Source of the DNA: JAWLBR01 sp041687495 | Lineage (GTDB): Bacteria; Bacillota; Limnochordia; DTU087; JAAYGB01 | DNA length: 24,648 nucleotides | Direction: 5' to 3' | NCBI GenBank assembly: GCA_041687495.1 | Contig: JAWLBR010000045.1 | Span: 1-24,648, forward strand | Shown: piece by piece, positions 16,838 to 24,227 of the stretch | Position numbering within the stretch: the first letter of the stretch is position 1 | How the letters are laid out: each line of letters opens with the position of its first letter | Program-made: the position numbers and the translations under genes | Notes under the pieces: generated by a model | Told to the model about the DNA's origin: nothing | The model's input: only the letters and a program-made list of their open reading frames with translations | Databases searched by the model: none

Positions 16838-17035
16838 TTGCTTGAAGAAATTCTGGCCACAGTTGCCGAGTCCATGGGACAGAATTCAGATATGGTTAGG
16901 GAAGAGATATTAAGGCTTAGTGCTCGGGTTGCTGCCGCGCTGGGACCAGGTAACGTGGGATTGGCTGAGGCGCAAGCGGGCGAGCCCGCGGGCGAACAGG
17001 ACCATCGAAATGAGGAAGTGAACTCTGAAGGCTAG
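16838..17035 (+). CDS. Small hypothetical protein following the export operon
   Basis: A short unrecognised protein of 65 residues. The TTG at 16838 is preferred because GGGGGTG lies 6 nt upstream. In-frame alternatives are TTG 16805, GTG 16808 and GTG 16829, the first giving 76 residues. The first part (LEEILATVAESMGQNSDMVREEILRLSARVAAALGP) is predicted helical and amphipathic. The tail is polar and acidic (GEPAGEQDHRNEEVNSEG). There is no signal peptide or membrane segment. It lies 68 bp after the ATPase gene and 45 bp before the HD-domain gene on the same strand. It may be a small partner of the transporter, or not be translated at all. Confidence 0.45.
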   Translation: MLEEILATVAESMGQNSDMVREEILRLSARVAAALGPGNVGLAEAQAGEPAGEQDHRNEEVNSEG

Positions 17036-17080
17036 GCGGAGGTTATTCCTGCTTAGCGACGGCTATAGGAGGTTTTGGCT

Positions 17081-17683
17081 ATGGACTCTAGTCTCAGGCT
17101 CCAGCAGCAGATGAAGTTCATTGTTGAGATAGACAAGCTCAAGCATGTGCTGCGGCAGACCTTTCTGATTGATAAATCCCGGCGGGAAAACGACGCGGAG
17201 CATTCTTGGCATTTGGCCATCATGGCTGTGGTGTTGCAGGAGCACGCTCCCGCTGGCACAGACCTGATCCGAGTGATGGCAATGGTATTGGTCCATGACT
17301 TAGTCGAGATCTACGCTGGCGATACCTTTGCCTACGACAAAGTGGGACATCAAGATAAGGATGTTCGAGAGCAGAAGGCCGCGGACAGGATCTTTGGCCT
17401 GCTACCAGAGGGGCAGGACCAGAGTCTGCGCCAACTGTGGGAGGAATACGAGCAGCAGGAAACGAAAGAATCCAATTTTGCTCTGGCACTGGATCGGCTG
17501 CAGCCTTTGGTGCACAACTACTATACAGAGGGGGGAACCTGGCACAAATTCGATGTGCCAAGTCACCTGGTGTTTCAGCGAGTTAAGCCGATCGCCAAGG
17601 CTTCTCCGGCCCTGGCTGAGTATGCCGTTAGCTTGATCAACGAGTCGATTGAAAAGGGTTGGTTGCGCCGGGAAGATCAGTGA
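17081..17683 (+). CDS. HD-domain hydrolase, YfbR/HDDC2-like (probable 5'-deoxynucleotidase)
   Basis: Cytoplasmic metal-dependent phosphohydrolase of 200 residues. The E. coli homologue YfbR removes phosphate from deoxynucleoside 5'-monophosphates. The expected metal and active-site residues are visible: NDAEHSWHLA (His41), LVHDLVEIYAGD (His72-Asp73) and ALDRLQPL (Asp138). The ATG at 17081 is chosen over TTG 17075 because ATAGGAGG ends 8 nt before it. The length is right for the family. It stands between the small ORF and the PhnP-like gene and is followed by a terminator-like hairpin. The exact substrate cannot be read from the sequence. Confidence 0.85.
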   Translation: MDSSLRLQQQMKFIVEIDKLKHVLRQTFLIDKSRRENDAEHSWHLAIMAVVLQEHAPAGTDLIRVMAMVLVHDLVEIYAGDTFAYDKVGHQDKDVREQKAADRIFGLLPEGQDQSLRQLWEEYEQQETKESNFALALDRLQPLVHNYYTEGGTWHKFDVPSHLVFQRVKPIAKASPALAEYAVSLINESIEKGWLRREDQ

Positions 17684-17748
17684 TTTCGCTACCCCTCGGT
17701 GAAGGAGACTTCCACTCTTGCCAGAACCTAGATCCAATGACCATTGAG

Positions 17749-17787
17749 CAGTGGTGGCGCCAACAAGGGTCACCACTGTCCTTTTTT
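17749..17787 (+). terminator. Terminator or attenuator directly before the PhnP-like gene
   Basis: CAGTGGTG and CACCACTG form an 8-bp stem around a 14-nt loop, followed by TCC and TTTTTT (17782-17787). The ribosome binding site TTGGAGGGAG starts on the last T, so the structure lies in the leader of the next gene as well as 65 nt after the HD gene. Confidence 0.7.
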
Positions 17788-17799
17788 GGAGGGAGCCAT

Positions 17800-18615
17800 A
17801 TGGAGTTAACACTTCTTGGAACTGGCGCAGCTGAAGGCTGGCCAGGGATTTTTTGCCAATGTGACAACTGCCGTCGTGCCAGAGAGCTGGGCGGGAAAAA
17901 CATCAGGACTCGCTCATCACTGCTCATTGACGGGAGCTACAAAATCGACTTTCCCCCAGATACATATCATCATGTGCTGCAAAATAATCTAGACCTTGGA
18001 AAGCTAGAGCATCTGCTCATTACCCACGCTCACCAAGACCACTTCTGTCCGGACGAGTTGTTCATGCGTAAGGAGCCCTTCGCCCACTTGCGTCACCAGC
18101 ACCAGCTCCATGTCTACGGGGACCAATGGGTCATGGAAGCCATGGAGGCTACAAACCGAGACTGGGAGTCGGCTGGGATCGCAACTCACCTGCTTAAGCC
18201 CTATGAGGATTATACGGTGGGAGCCATGCAGGTCACTCCCCTGCAGGCCGTTCATTTCCCGGAAAGGGGAGCGCTCAACTACGTGTTCACCCTAGATGGA
18301 AAGACGGTCCTCTACGGGATGGATTCGGGGATGTACCGAGAAGAAACATGGGCAGAGCTAAGCAGGTTCAAGCTTGAAGCCGCTTTCATTGACTGCACCA
18401 TGGGCGGACAGCCGGACGCGGATGTTCATACTGGTGTAGAAGGAGTAAGGGCTATTAAGGAGCGGCTTATCGCCCAGGGCAGTGCCGATGAATCCACTCA
18501 GTTCATTGCTACACACTTCTCCCATAACGGCGGTCTGCTGCACGAGGAATTGGAAACCAACTTGCTGCCGGCAAATATCGCCGCCGGGTTTGATGGCATG
18601 GTGGTTAGGCTGTAG
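17800..18615 (+). CDS. Metallo-beta-lactamase-fold hydrolase, PhnP-like
   Basis: A 271-residue member of the PhnP/lipoate-protein-like branch of the metallo-beta-lactamase superfamily, which includes cyclic phosphodiesterases. The ATG at 17800 follows GGAGGGAG and gives the family start MELTLLGTGAAEGWPG. The FCQCDNCRRAR segment (18-27) supplies the cysteines of the structural zinc site seen in PhnP. The metal-binding motif THAHQDHF gives His76, His78, Asp80 and His81, with later ligands probably His152, Asp175 and a histidine in ATHFSHNG. No phosphonate-utilisation genes lie nearby, so the substrate is not known. It could instead be a general phosphodiesterase of this fold. Confidence 0.87.
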   Translation: MELTLLGTGAAEGWPGIFCQCDNCRRARELGGKNIRTRSSLLIDGSYKIDFPPDTYHHVLQNNLDLGKLEHLLITHAHQDHFCPDELFMRKEPFAHLRHQHQLHVYGDQWVMEAMEATNRDWESAGIATHLLKPYEDYTVGAMQVTPLQAVHFPERGALNYVFTLDGKTVLYGMDSGMYREETWAELSRFKLEAAFIDCTMGGQPDADVHTGVEGVRAIKERLIAQGSADESTQFIATHFSHNGGLLHEELETNLLPANIAAGFDGMVVRL

Positions 18616-18758
18616 ACTTACACTCGCTGGTAAAGATGGGCTCGGCGTTCCTCCGTCGTCGAGCCTTGTCCCTTCGGCGCTGGCAGCGTGATCTTGGGAT
18701 AGCAATTGGTGCTGTCCGGGTGACGTTGGCATAACAACTTGGGTAGACTCAAATGATA

Positions 18759-18788
18759 GGGCCGACAAGTGAGTATCTTGTCGAGCCC
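18759..18788 (+). other. Stem-loop in the leader of the VOC gene
   Basis: GGGC plus CGACAAG pair with CTTGTCG plus GCCC, interrupted by one bulged A, around a 7-nt loop. It ends 27 nt before the VOC start codon. TTGGCA (18726-18731) and TCAAAT (18749-18754), 17 bp apart, are a possible promoter immediately upstream. Confidence 0.4.
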
Positions 18789-18815
18789 GATATTCTAAAG
18801 TAGGGAGCTGACCAC

Positions 18816-19244
18816 ATGCCTATCGATGTCTATCTCAATTTCAACGGAAACTGCCGAGAAGCGGTGGAGTTTTACGCGGAGGTCTTTGGAACCGAAGAAC
18901 CGCAGATTATGTATTTTCGTGATGCGCCAGCAGATCCTGAACATCCTTTGCCGGAGGACGCAAAGCACCTGGTGATGCTTGCTCGCCTTACCATTCTCGG
19001 GAGTACGGTCATGTTTTCCGATGTCTTTCCCGGGATGCCGTTTGTGGCTGGAAACAACATCTCCCTTACCATCGTAAGCACGGATATGGATGAGATCAAG
19101 TCGTGGTTTGGTGGGCTGAAAGAGGGTGGTACTGTGGACATGGATCTGCAAGAGACATTTTGGAGCAAGTGTTATGGCAGTGTCACAGACAAGTTTGGGA
19201 TTAGCTGGCAGCTAAGCTATGACAGTGGGCAGTTGGAGAGCTGA
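18816..19244 (+). CDS. VOC-family protein (PhnB/glyoxalase-like)
   Basis: A 142-residue protein of the vicinal-oxygen-chelate superfamily, PhnB-like branch. It begins with the characteristic beta-alpha opening DVYLNFNGNCREAVEFYAEV and an F-G turn. ILGSTVMFSDVFPG and GNNISLTIVSTDMDEIKSWF follow, and it ends with the family motif SVTDKFGISWQL. GGGAG lies 8-10 nt before the ATG. Members of this branch are often annotated as glyoxalase/bleomycin-resistance-like, but their reactions are mostly unknown. Metal-binding residues are not obvious here. It appears monocistronic, with stem-loops on both sides. Confidence 0.85.
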   Translation: MPIDVYLNFNGNCREAVEFYAEVFGTEEPQIMYFRDAPADPEHPLPEDAKHLVMLARLTILGSTVMFSDVFPGMPFVAGNNISLTIVSTDMDEIKSWFGGLKEGGTVDMDLQETFWSKCYGSVTDKFGISWQLSYDSGQLES

Positions 19245-19246
19245 CT

Positions 19247-19317
19247 GCTGACCTCGCCTGTACCGGCTTGTGGCAGGGCTTCAGGTCTGTGGTTCAGACC
19301 AGCTGCACGAGGCCAGC
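19247..19317 (+). other. 71-nt nested stem-loop downstream of the VOC gene
   Basis: An outer stem pairs GCTG-A-CCTCG (19247-19256) with CGAGG-C-CAGC (19308-19317), with one A-C mismatch. Inside it, GTGGCAG (19270-19276) pairs with CTGCAC (19303-19308) with one bulge, sharing its last base with the outer stem. The apical hairpin is GGTCTG/CAGACC with a TGGTT loop (19284-19300). It starts two bases after the stop codon and is followed by TTAGTTTTCC. It could be an elaborate terminator, a REP-like element or a structured RNA. Confidence 0.5.
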
Positions 19318-19471
19318 CTTAGTTTTCCTCCGATTTCCAAGCGATACAGGGAGAGCGAATTTTACCCCGAATACTTAGGATTAGTGGAAGGATTGCGGTG
19401 GTACCCGTGTCGTGAATGTCCGTCCACGGGCCATTGGTCATTGTTATCAAAGGGGAAAGAGGAGTAGAGGG

Positions 19472-20269
19472 TTGGAGATAAAGAAGCTGTCCAAACAGAA
19501 CCACGCTGAGGTCGTGGCGCTATTTGGTGAGGACCTCGTGTACTATCATTTCCTGGTCGACGATTTACTAGACAACGATTATGGCGGCGAAGCATTCCAT
19601 GTGTATGGGGAATATGACAAGGCTAACTTGTCCTCGATCTTGTTAAACAATTACGAGAACATTACTTACTATGCGAGAACCGATCGGTCTGTTGATGTCT
19701 ATAGAGACATCCTTGGGCAGCTCAGGTTTTCCAAGCTATCAGGCCCCAGCCACTTGATGGCCAAGTTTCTTCCCTTTGTCGAAGCAACAGCCGATACCTT
19801 GTCGTACCTAGGTGTAGTTGAGGACATTAAGGTTCAGAGGAGTTACCCTGAACTGGTCGTCAACACCATATCCACAGCCGAAGAAGTGGGAAGGCAGTAT
19901 GACTTGCTGATGTCCACCGAGGAGTACAACCTAGGGCAGGACAGGGATACCTATGTCCAGGCGGAGATGAGGCGGCTCGAGGGGACCAATGCCCGTACCG
20001 TCTATCTGAGTCGCGATGGCCAGATGATCGCCTCATGCGCCACCACCCGGGAGTCCAGAAACAGTGCCATCATCATCGGAGTGGTGACCGATCCCGAGTA
20101 CCGCAACCAGGGATATGGAACTGAAGTGCTGGTCGACCTATTTGCCGCTCTGCTCAGAGAAGGAAAGTATCCCTACCTATTCTACAACAATCCCGCTGCC
20201 AGAAGTGTGTACAAGAACCTGGGGATGACAGAGGTTTGTCAATGGCGAGTTGTATCGGTATCCCGCTGA
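19472..20269 (+). CDS. GNAT-family N-acetyltransferase
   Basis: A 265-residue protein with a GNAT domain in its C-terminal half. The acetyl-CoA-binding motif A is VVTDPEYRNQGYGTEVL (204-220), followed by PYLFYNNPAARSVYKNLGM, the usual motif B ending. The N-terminal half (1-130) is rich in aromatic and acidic residues and should be the substrate-recognition part. The TTG at 19472 is chosen because AAAGAGGAG lies 7-8 nt upstream and sequence before it has no family character. It ends 17 nt before the next gene's start. The acceptor substrate is unknown. Confidence 0.85.
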   Translation: MEIKKLSKQNHAEVVALFGEDLVYYHFLVDDLLDNDYGGEAFHVYGEYDKANLSSILLNNYENITYYARTDRSVDVYRDILGQLRFSKLSGPSHLMAKFLPFVEATADTLSYLGVVEDIKVQRSYPELVVNTISTAEEVGRQYDLLMSTEEYNLGQDRDTYVQAEMRRLEGTNARTVYLSRDGQMIASCATTRESRNSAIIIGVVTDPEYRNQGYGTEVLVDLFAALLREGKYPYLFYNNPAARSVYKNLGMTEVCQWRVVSVSR

Positions 20270-20286
20270 TGAACGGGAGGAGAGCT

Positions 20287-21246
20287 ATGAACCTACGTTT
20301 TGGCGACAACCCGCAGGGCGTTATCTCACAGCTGGAGGCACAGGGCGTTTTCGATCAGGTTCAATTGGTCAGCCCAGTGACCAGCGGAGCCAGCGGTGCG
20401 AGGGTATATAGAGTCACCGATAGAGTCGGCTCCTATGTTGTGAAGCACGCTTACCCGTCGCTCTGTGGCGGTAACCAGGATATGCAGACTTCATACGAGC
20501 GAGAATGGAGGTTCTACTCAGCTTTAGGGCACCTGAGTGAAACTGCCATTCCCCAGATAGTATACCTTGCGAACGAGCCTGAGTTGGGAATCATCCTAGT
20601 GTTTCCATACTACAGGACTATTCAGCTGTCCGATTGGAGCGAACAGCTGCAATTGAGGGCAATGGATGTTTGTGCGCGGATTCACAGTTTGGATCCGGAT
20701 TTCCTCAAGGGGTTGGGCGGCGAGTTCAGTCCAGCCTGCCTTGATAACAAGCGCCTTGATCAGTCCTTAGTCCAGTGGAATAGGGTACTCAGCCTCCATG
20801 ACCGGCGTTTCGACCCGAATAGACTGAAGGCGATTTATGATAATATGGACACCATCTGCCGTATCCTCAATGAACCTCCATACACTGTGTGCCATGGAGA
20901 CTTTCATCCCGGCAACATCATGCTTGACCAGGACAGACTAATCGTCTGCGACTGGCAGAACGTCGGCATAGCAAAAGGGGCTGGAGATGTTTCCTTCTTC
21001 ATCAGCAGGGGTAAGGCTGCCGGCATCGCTATGGAAGAAGCTCAACTCGTTGACTATTATCGTCAGCGGCTATCCTTCTATACGGGTACTCAGGTGAGCG
21101 GCGCCGAGGTCTACGCTGTCATCAATGCCTCAACAGCGTACGTGTCCTTTATGTTTTGGGCGTATTACCTTACAGATGCGGATGTTCATTCTGTCTGGCA
21201 GGTGTATGATAGAATGGTGAGCGCTTTTCAAGCACTGAGGATCTAG
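20287..21246 (+). CDS. APH-like phosphotransferase
   Basis: A 319-residue protein with the protein-kinase-like fold of the aminoglycoside phosphotransferase/choline kinase superfamily. The N-lobe shows a glycine-containing turn (VTSGASGARVYRV), a probable ATP-binding lysine in VVKHA (Lys53) and a glutamate in SYEREWRFY. The catalytic loop is CHGDFHPGNIML (Asp205 and Asn210), and the metal-binding DWQNVG (Asp222) and GAGDVSFF follow. The ATG at 20287 is chosen for GGGAGGAGAG 2-11 nt upstream. Upstream in-frame ATGs at 20269 and before overlap the acetyltransferase gene. The family includes antibiotic kinases but also many metabolic and unknown kinases, so resistance is not implied. Confidence 0.87.
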   Translation: MNLRFGDNPQGVISQLEAQGVFDQVQLVSPVTSGASGARVYRVTDRVGSYVVKHAYPSLCGGNQDMQTSYEREWRFYSALGHLSETAIPQIVYLANEPELGIILVFPYYRTIQLSDWSEQLQLRAMDVCARIHSLDPDFLKGLGGEFSPACLDNKRLDQSLVQWNRVLSLHDRRFDPNRLKAIYDNMDTICRILNEPPYTVCHGDFHPGNIMLDQDRLIVCDWQNVGIAKGAGDVSFFISRGKAAGIAMEEAQLVDYYRQRLSFYTGTQVSGAEVYAVINASTAYVSFMFWAYYLTDADVHSVWQVYDRMVSAFQALRI

Positions 21247-21346
21247 GCGCAAGAAAAACGCAGCACTGTGTTGAGTGATGGGTCGGTAGAAAGGTGGCTC
21301 GGAAGGTAAATCCGAAGGCAGAGGAAGCTATGGGGAGGATGTGCTT

Positions 21347-22219
21347 ATGGGGATTAGCAGCATTAAGTGGATCGTGGTTGCACTGGTGATTCTGGGCATT
21401 GTGTTTTTCTTTTATCTTTCCCGATCACTGCATCGACAGTATCGGTTGGAGCTGCGGGAGGGACTGGAGCGAACCGAGAACATAACCGCTGCAGTTGTCA
21501 CCATGCAGGACATAGCTCATTTACCTGAACCTGTGCAGCGATACCTAAAGTATGTTGGAGTAGTTGGGAAGGAACGGGTTCATGGCTTCAAAGTCGCCAT
21601 CGATGGAAGCATGAGAACCGACCCCAAGAGGGATTGGGCCAAGGTGCAGGTGGAGCAGTACAGTTTCACCGATCAGATTACGCGGCTGTTCTTTCTCAAG
21701 ATGAATATGTCTGGGATTCCAGTTATCGGCTTGCACGAATACAAGAACGGGGAAGCCGTCATGGATATTCGGCTGGCAGGCCTGATTCAGGTGATCAACG
21801 GGCGCGGTCCACAGATGAACCAAGGTGAGACCGTTACTGTCTTCAACGACATGTGCATCATGGCTCCGGCGACTCTGATAGATGAAAGGATTCAGTGGGA
21901 GTCCATTGATACGCTGACTGCCCGTGGCGTGTTTACCAACGAAGGAATCACGGTATCGGCGATACTCCAGTTTAACGAGGATGGCCAGCTAATCAACTTC
22001 GTATCAGATGATAGATATTACTCACCAACGGGCAAGACTTACGAAAAGGTCACATGGTCAACGCCAGTATCCAATTACCGCAACATTAACGGATTTAACT
22101 TGGCAACCTACGGTGAAGCGGTTTGGAGTTTCCCCGATCGGGACTATAGCTATGCCAGGTTCAATATCCGGGATATTGTCTACAATCCATCAGGAGTCGA
22201 GGGAAAGAGCGGTACGTAG
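21347..22219 (+). CDS. DUF6544-like membrane-anchored protein
   Basis: A 290-residue protein with one N-terminal membrane anchor (residues 7-26). The following segment LPEPVQRYLKYVGVVGK (59-75) is characteristic of the family I recall as DUF6544. The rest is beta-rich, with DIRLAGLIQVINGRGPQMNQ and a C-terminal EAVWSFPDRDYSYARFNI segment, and is probably extracytoplasmic. Its function is unknown. The ATG at 21347 is preferred to GTG 21341 because GGGGAGG (21332-21338) is 8 nt from the ATG but only 2 nt from the GTG. It lies 100 bp after the phosphotransferase gene and 34 bp before the kinase-like gene. Confidence 0.8.
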   Translation: MGISSIKWIVVALVILGIVFFFYLSRSLHRQYRLELREGLERTENITAAVVTMQDIAHLPEPVQRYLKYVGVVGKERVHGFKVAIDGSMRTDPKRDWAKVQVEQYSFTDQITRLFFLKMNMSGIPVIGLHEYKNGEAVMDIRLAGLIQVINGRGPQMNQGETVTVFNDMCIMAPATLIDERIQWESIDTLTARGVFTNEGITVSAILQFNEDGQLINFVSDDRYYSPTGKTYEKVTWSTPVSNYRNINGFNLATYGEAVWSFPDRDYSYARFNIRDIVYNPSGVEGKSGT

Positions 22220-22253
22220 AGAACAGGCAGGGATACCGGATAGGGGGATACTA

Positions 22254-22853
22254 ATGGATTTTATTGTTATACACGGCGCACCCGGCAGCGGGAAGACAAC
22301 TCTGGCTCAGGAAATCCATCGCAGATTGCAGAGCCCATGGTTCGAATTTGGGTGGATTCCGGAGTTTACCAAGAAAAACCCCCACACCGATATTTCCCAA
22401 AGGGAAGAAGAGCAGATGTCCTTTGAGAATCTAAGCCTAGTCTGCAAGAACTACGCTGCCCACGGGTATGAGAACGTAATTCTCACTGATCTCAATGACG
22501 TCAGGCTGCTCGATATTCCCCAGGTTTTTGCTGGGTACCAGTATGCTGTCATCACGCTGTATGCGGAAAACGAGTCAGTCCTAAAGGACAGAATTTTGAC
22601 CCGGGACAACGGTAACGAGTTCCGAGATTGGGAGTCGGCCATCACAATAAACGCACGGATAGTGTCCAGAAAGCCCCTTCCCAACGAGTACCGCGTTCGT
22701 TGTGATGATGCGACCATCGCTGAAATTGCGGATCGAGTGCAAACCCTTCTAGCCCATCATCAGCAGAATAACGCTTTTGCTATCAATGAGTACTGTCGCG
22801 ATGAATACTCCTCGTACCTAGAGGAGTATTCAGATGAAGGCAGCATACAGTGA
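22254..22853 (+). CDS. Small P-loop NTPase, kinase-like
   Basis: A 199-residue cytoplasmic protein with a Walker A motif at the very N-terminus (MDFIVIHGAPGSGKTT, loop at 8-15). A segment at about 79-85 (NVILTDL) could serve as Walker B. Basic residues at DRILTRDN and ARIVSRKPLP could form the lid of a nucleoside- or small-molecule-kinase-like fold. I do not recognise a precise function. The ATG at 22254 follows AGGGGG by 6 nt. The C-terminal end (DEYSSYLEEYSDE) is encoded over an 11-bp perfect inverted repeat. The open frame extends far upstream inside the DUF6544-like gene, but that part is a shadow. Confidence 0.8.
   Translation: MDFIVIHGAPGSGKTTLAQEIHRRLQSPWFEFGWIPEFTKKNPHTDISQREEEQMSFENLSLVCKNYAAHGYENVILTDLNDVRLLDIPQVFAGYQYAVITLYAENESVLKDRILTRDNGNEFRDWESAITINARIVSRKPLPNEYRVRCDDATIAEIADRVQTLLAHHQQNNAFAINEYCRDEYSSYLEEYSDEGSIQ
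22803..22831 (+). repeat. Perfect 11-bp inverted repeat inside the 3' end of the P-loop gene
   Basis: GAATACTCCTC and GAGGAGTATTC are separated by the 7-nt loop GTACCTA. It ends 22 nt before the end of the stop codon and has no T-tract, so it is not a standard terminator. Confidence 0.6.
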
Positions 22854-22977
22854 TACAATGAGGGTCGTTTCTGCCGCTAGCTGTGCCGTAGTATTGCGAT
22901 TTGACCGGTGTGTAGTGGTAGTGTCGTCAATGGCCGTTGGGTAATCGGAGACAAGGCCTAAGAGAGGTGTCTATTAT

Positions 22978-23499
22978 ATGAAACTACTGATCCATGACCT
23001 CGATGAAGGCGACTTCAAAGCTCTACTGCCGGAGACAACCGGCTCGATGAAGGTAGTCTCTGATGATGCAACTATTCACAGCTGCGTTGGCTGCTTTGGC
23101 TGCTGGGTGAAAACACCTGGTGCTTGTGTAATTCGGGACAGCTACGGAGATATGGGAGCTTGGTTGGCTAGATGCGATGAACTCATGATTATCAGCCAGT
23201 GCTTCTACGGTGGGTTTAGTCCATTTGTCAAGAACGTTCTCGACCGAAGCATCTCCTACTTGCACCCATACTTCGTAACCCGCAATGGCGAAATGCACCA
23301 CAAGCGCCGCTATGACAATCGTCTTGGCTTGAGGGTATGGTTTTACGGTGAAGAGCTAACGGGGGCGGAGAGGCAGACAGCAGAGAAACTGGTGCGGGGC
23401 AACGCGGTCAATTTAGACTGCGGTGTTTTGGAGATTAGATTCGCCCAGGGTCTTGAGGATATGAAACGGTGGATTACGGCAGCAGAGGCGGGGGTTTGA
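22978..23499 (+). CDS. Flavodoxin-fold protein with Cys motif, first of a pair
   Basis: A 173-residue protein related to NAD(P)H-dependent FMN reductases. It carries CVGCFGCWVKTPGACVIRD (Cys36, Cys39, Cys42 and Cys50), typical of the iron-sulfur-flavoprotein-like branch. Then DELMIISQCFYGGFSPFVKNVLDR forms the second half of the flavin-binding fold. The N-terminus (MKLLIHDLDEGDFKALLP) lacks the usual GSPR-type phosphate-binding loop. AGAGAGGTG lies 8-9 nt before the ATG. The stop is 3 nt before the next gene, which encodes a second flavodoxin-fold protein, so the two are co-translated. Confidence 0.85.
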   Translation: MKLLIHDLDEGDFKALLPETTGSMKVVSDDATIHSCVGCFGCWVKTPGACVIRDSYGDMGAWLARCDELMIISQCFYGGFSPFVKNVLDRSISYLHPYFVTRNGEMHHKRRYDNRLGLRVWFYGEELTGAERQTAEKLVRGNAVNLDCGVLEIRFAQGLEDMKRWITAAEAGV

Positions 23500-23502
23500 A
23501 CG

Positions 23503-24141
23503 ATGCGAATAGCCCTAATAAACGGCAGTCCCAAGGTCAGTAGTAGCGCATCAGAATCAGTTCTATGCGCACTTAAGCCCCTCTTGACAAAGGATACCGA
23601 AATCCTGGACCATCAGTTTAGACGACCTCACGTACATGATCGTGATTTGGAGCAGATGCTAGAGTGCACCGCTTTGGTGTTTGCTTTCCCGCTTTATGTC
23701 GATGGGATACCCTCACACCTGTTACACTGCCTAGCCGAGATGGAGAAGTGGTTTAGGACATGCCAGCCAAGGCGCAAGATCACAGTCTATTCCCTTGTTA
23801 ACTGCGGCTTCTATGAAGGGGATCAAACTGCGATTGCCCTGGAGATGATGAGACATTGGTGCAGAAAAGCTGGACTCTGTTGGGGGCAAGGAGTTGGCAT
23901 CGGTGGGGGAGGAATGCTGCCGATGCTGGCAGCGATGCCCGAGGGACAAGGACCAGCAAAAAACTTGGCGAGAGCACTAAGAGCTGTTGCCAACAACATC
24001 TGTACTGGCACCACCGCCGATGATCTCCTGATCTCACCTAACTTCCCGAAGGTCGGATACAAACTGGCTGCACAACTGGGGTGGCGCCGGCAGGCCAAAG
24101 CTAGTGGGCTGCAAAGAAGGGATTTGTCTAGGAGACGGTAG
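23503..24141 (+). CDS. Flavodoxin-fold protein with GSPK loop, second of a pair
   Basis: A 212-residue protein. It begins MRIALINGSPKVSSSASES, the FMN-phosphate-binding loop of the NADPH-dependent FMN reductase family. LVFAFPLYVDGIPSHLLHCL corresponds to the second flavin-contacting segment. The multi-cysteine motif present in the first protein is absent. The 60-residue C-terminal part is basic at its end (RRQAKASGLQRRDLSRRR). The start follows GAGGCGGGGG by about 7-9 nt and lies 3 nt after the previous stop. The redox partner and substrate are not known. Confidence 0.83.
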   Translation: MRIALINGSPKVSSSASESVLCALKPLLTKDTEILDHQFRRPHVHDRDLEQMLECTALVFAFPLYVDGIPSHLLHCLAEMEKWFRTCQPRRKITVYSLVNCGFYEGDQTAIALEMMRHWCRKAGLCWGQGVGIGGGGMLPMLAAMPEGQGPAKNLARALRAVANNICTGTTADDLLISPNFPKVGYKLAAQLGWRRQAKASGLQRRDLSRRR

Positions 24142-24184
24142 AGTTGCAGAATGCCGGTCACTGTCTTGCCTAGAAAGGATAAGG

Positions 24185-24219
24185 GCAAAGGCTTAGCTTA
24201 TGGTAAGCTAAGCCTTTGC
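24185..24219. terminator. Hairpin between convergent genes
   Basis: GCAAAGGCTTAGCTTA and TAAGCTAAGCCTTTGC form a perfect 16-bp stem with a TGG loop. It lies 44 nt after the flavodoxin-pair stop and 9 nt after the end of the minus-strand gene. No clear T-tract follows on either side, but position and symmetry fit a bidirectional terminator. Confidence 0.7.
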
Positions 24220-24227
24220 TGATCCAG

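Noticed and set aside
17684..17787. T-box leader before the PhnP-like gene, suggested by AACAAGGGT near a terminator
   Set aside because: The conserved T-box core and the long specifier stem are not present, and the downstream gene is not an amino-acid or tRNA-charging gene.
19270..19467. 65-codon plus-strand ORF before the acetyltransferase
   Set aside because: It overlaps the nested stem-loop, has no good ribosome site and shows no protein-like pattern.
22854..22977. Promoter for the flavodoxin pair (TTGACC near 22899)
   Set aside because: No acceptable -10 hexamer lies 16-18 bp downstream; the gap shows nothing else I can support.
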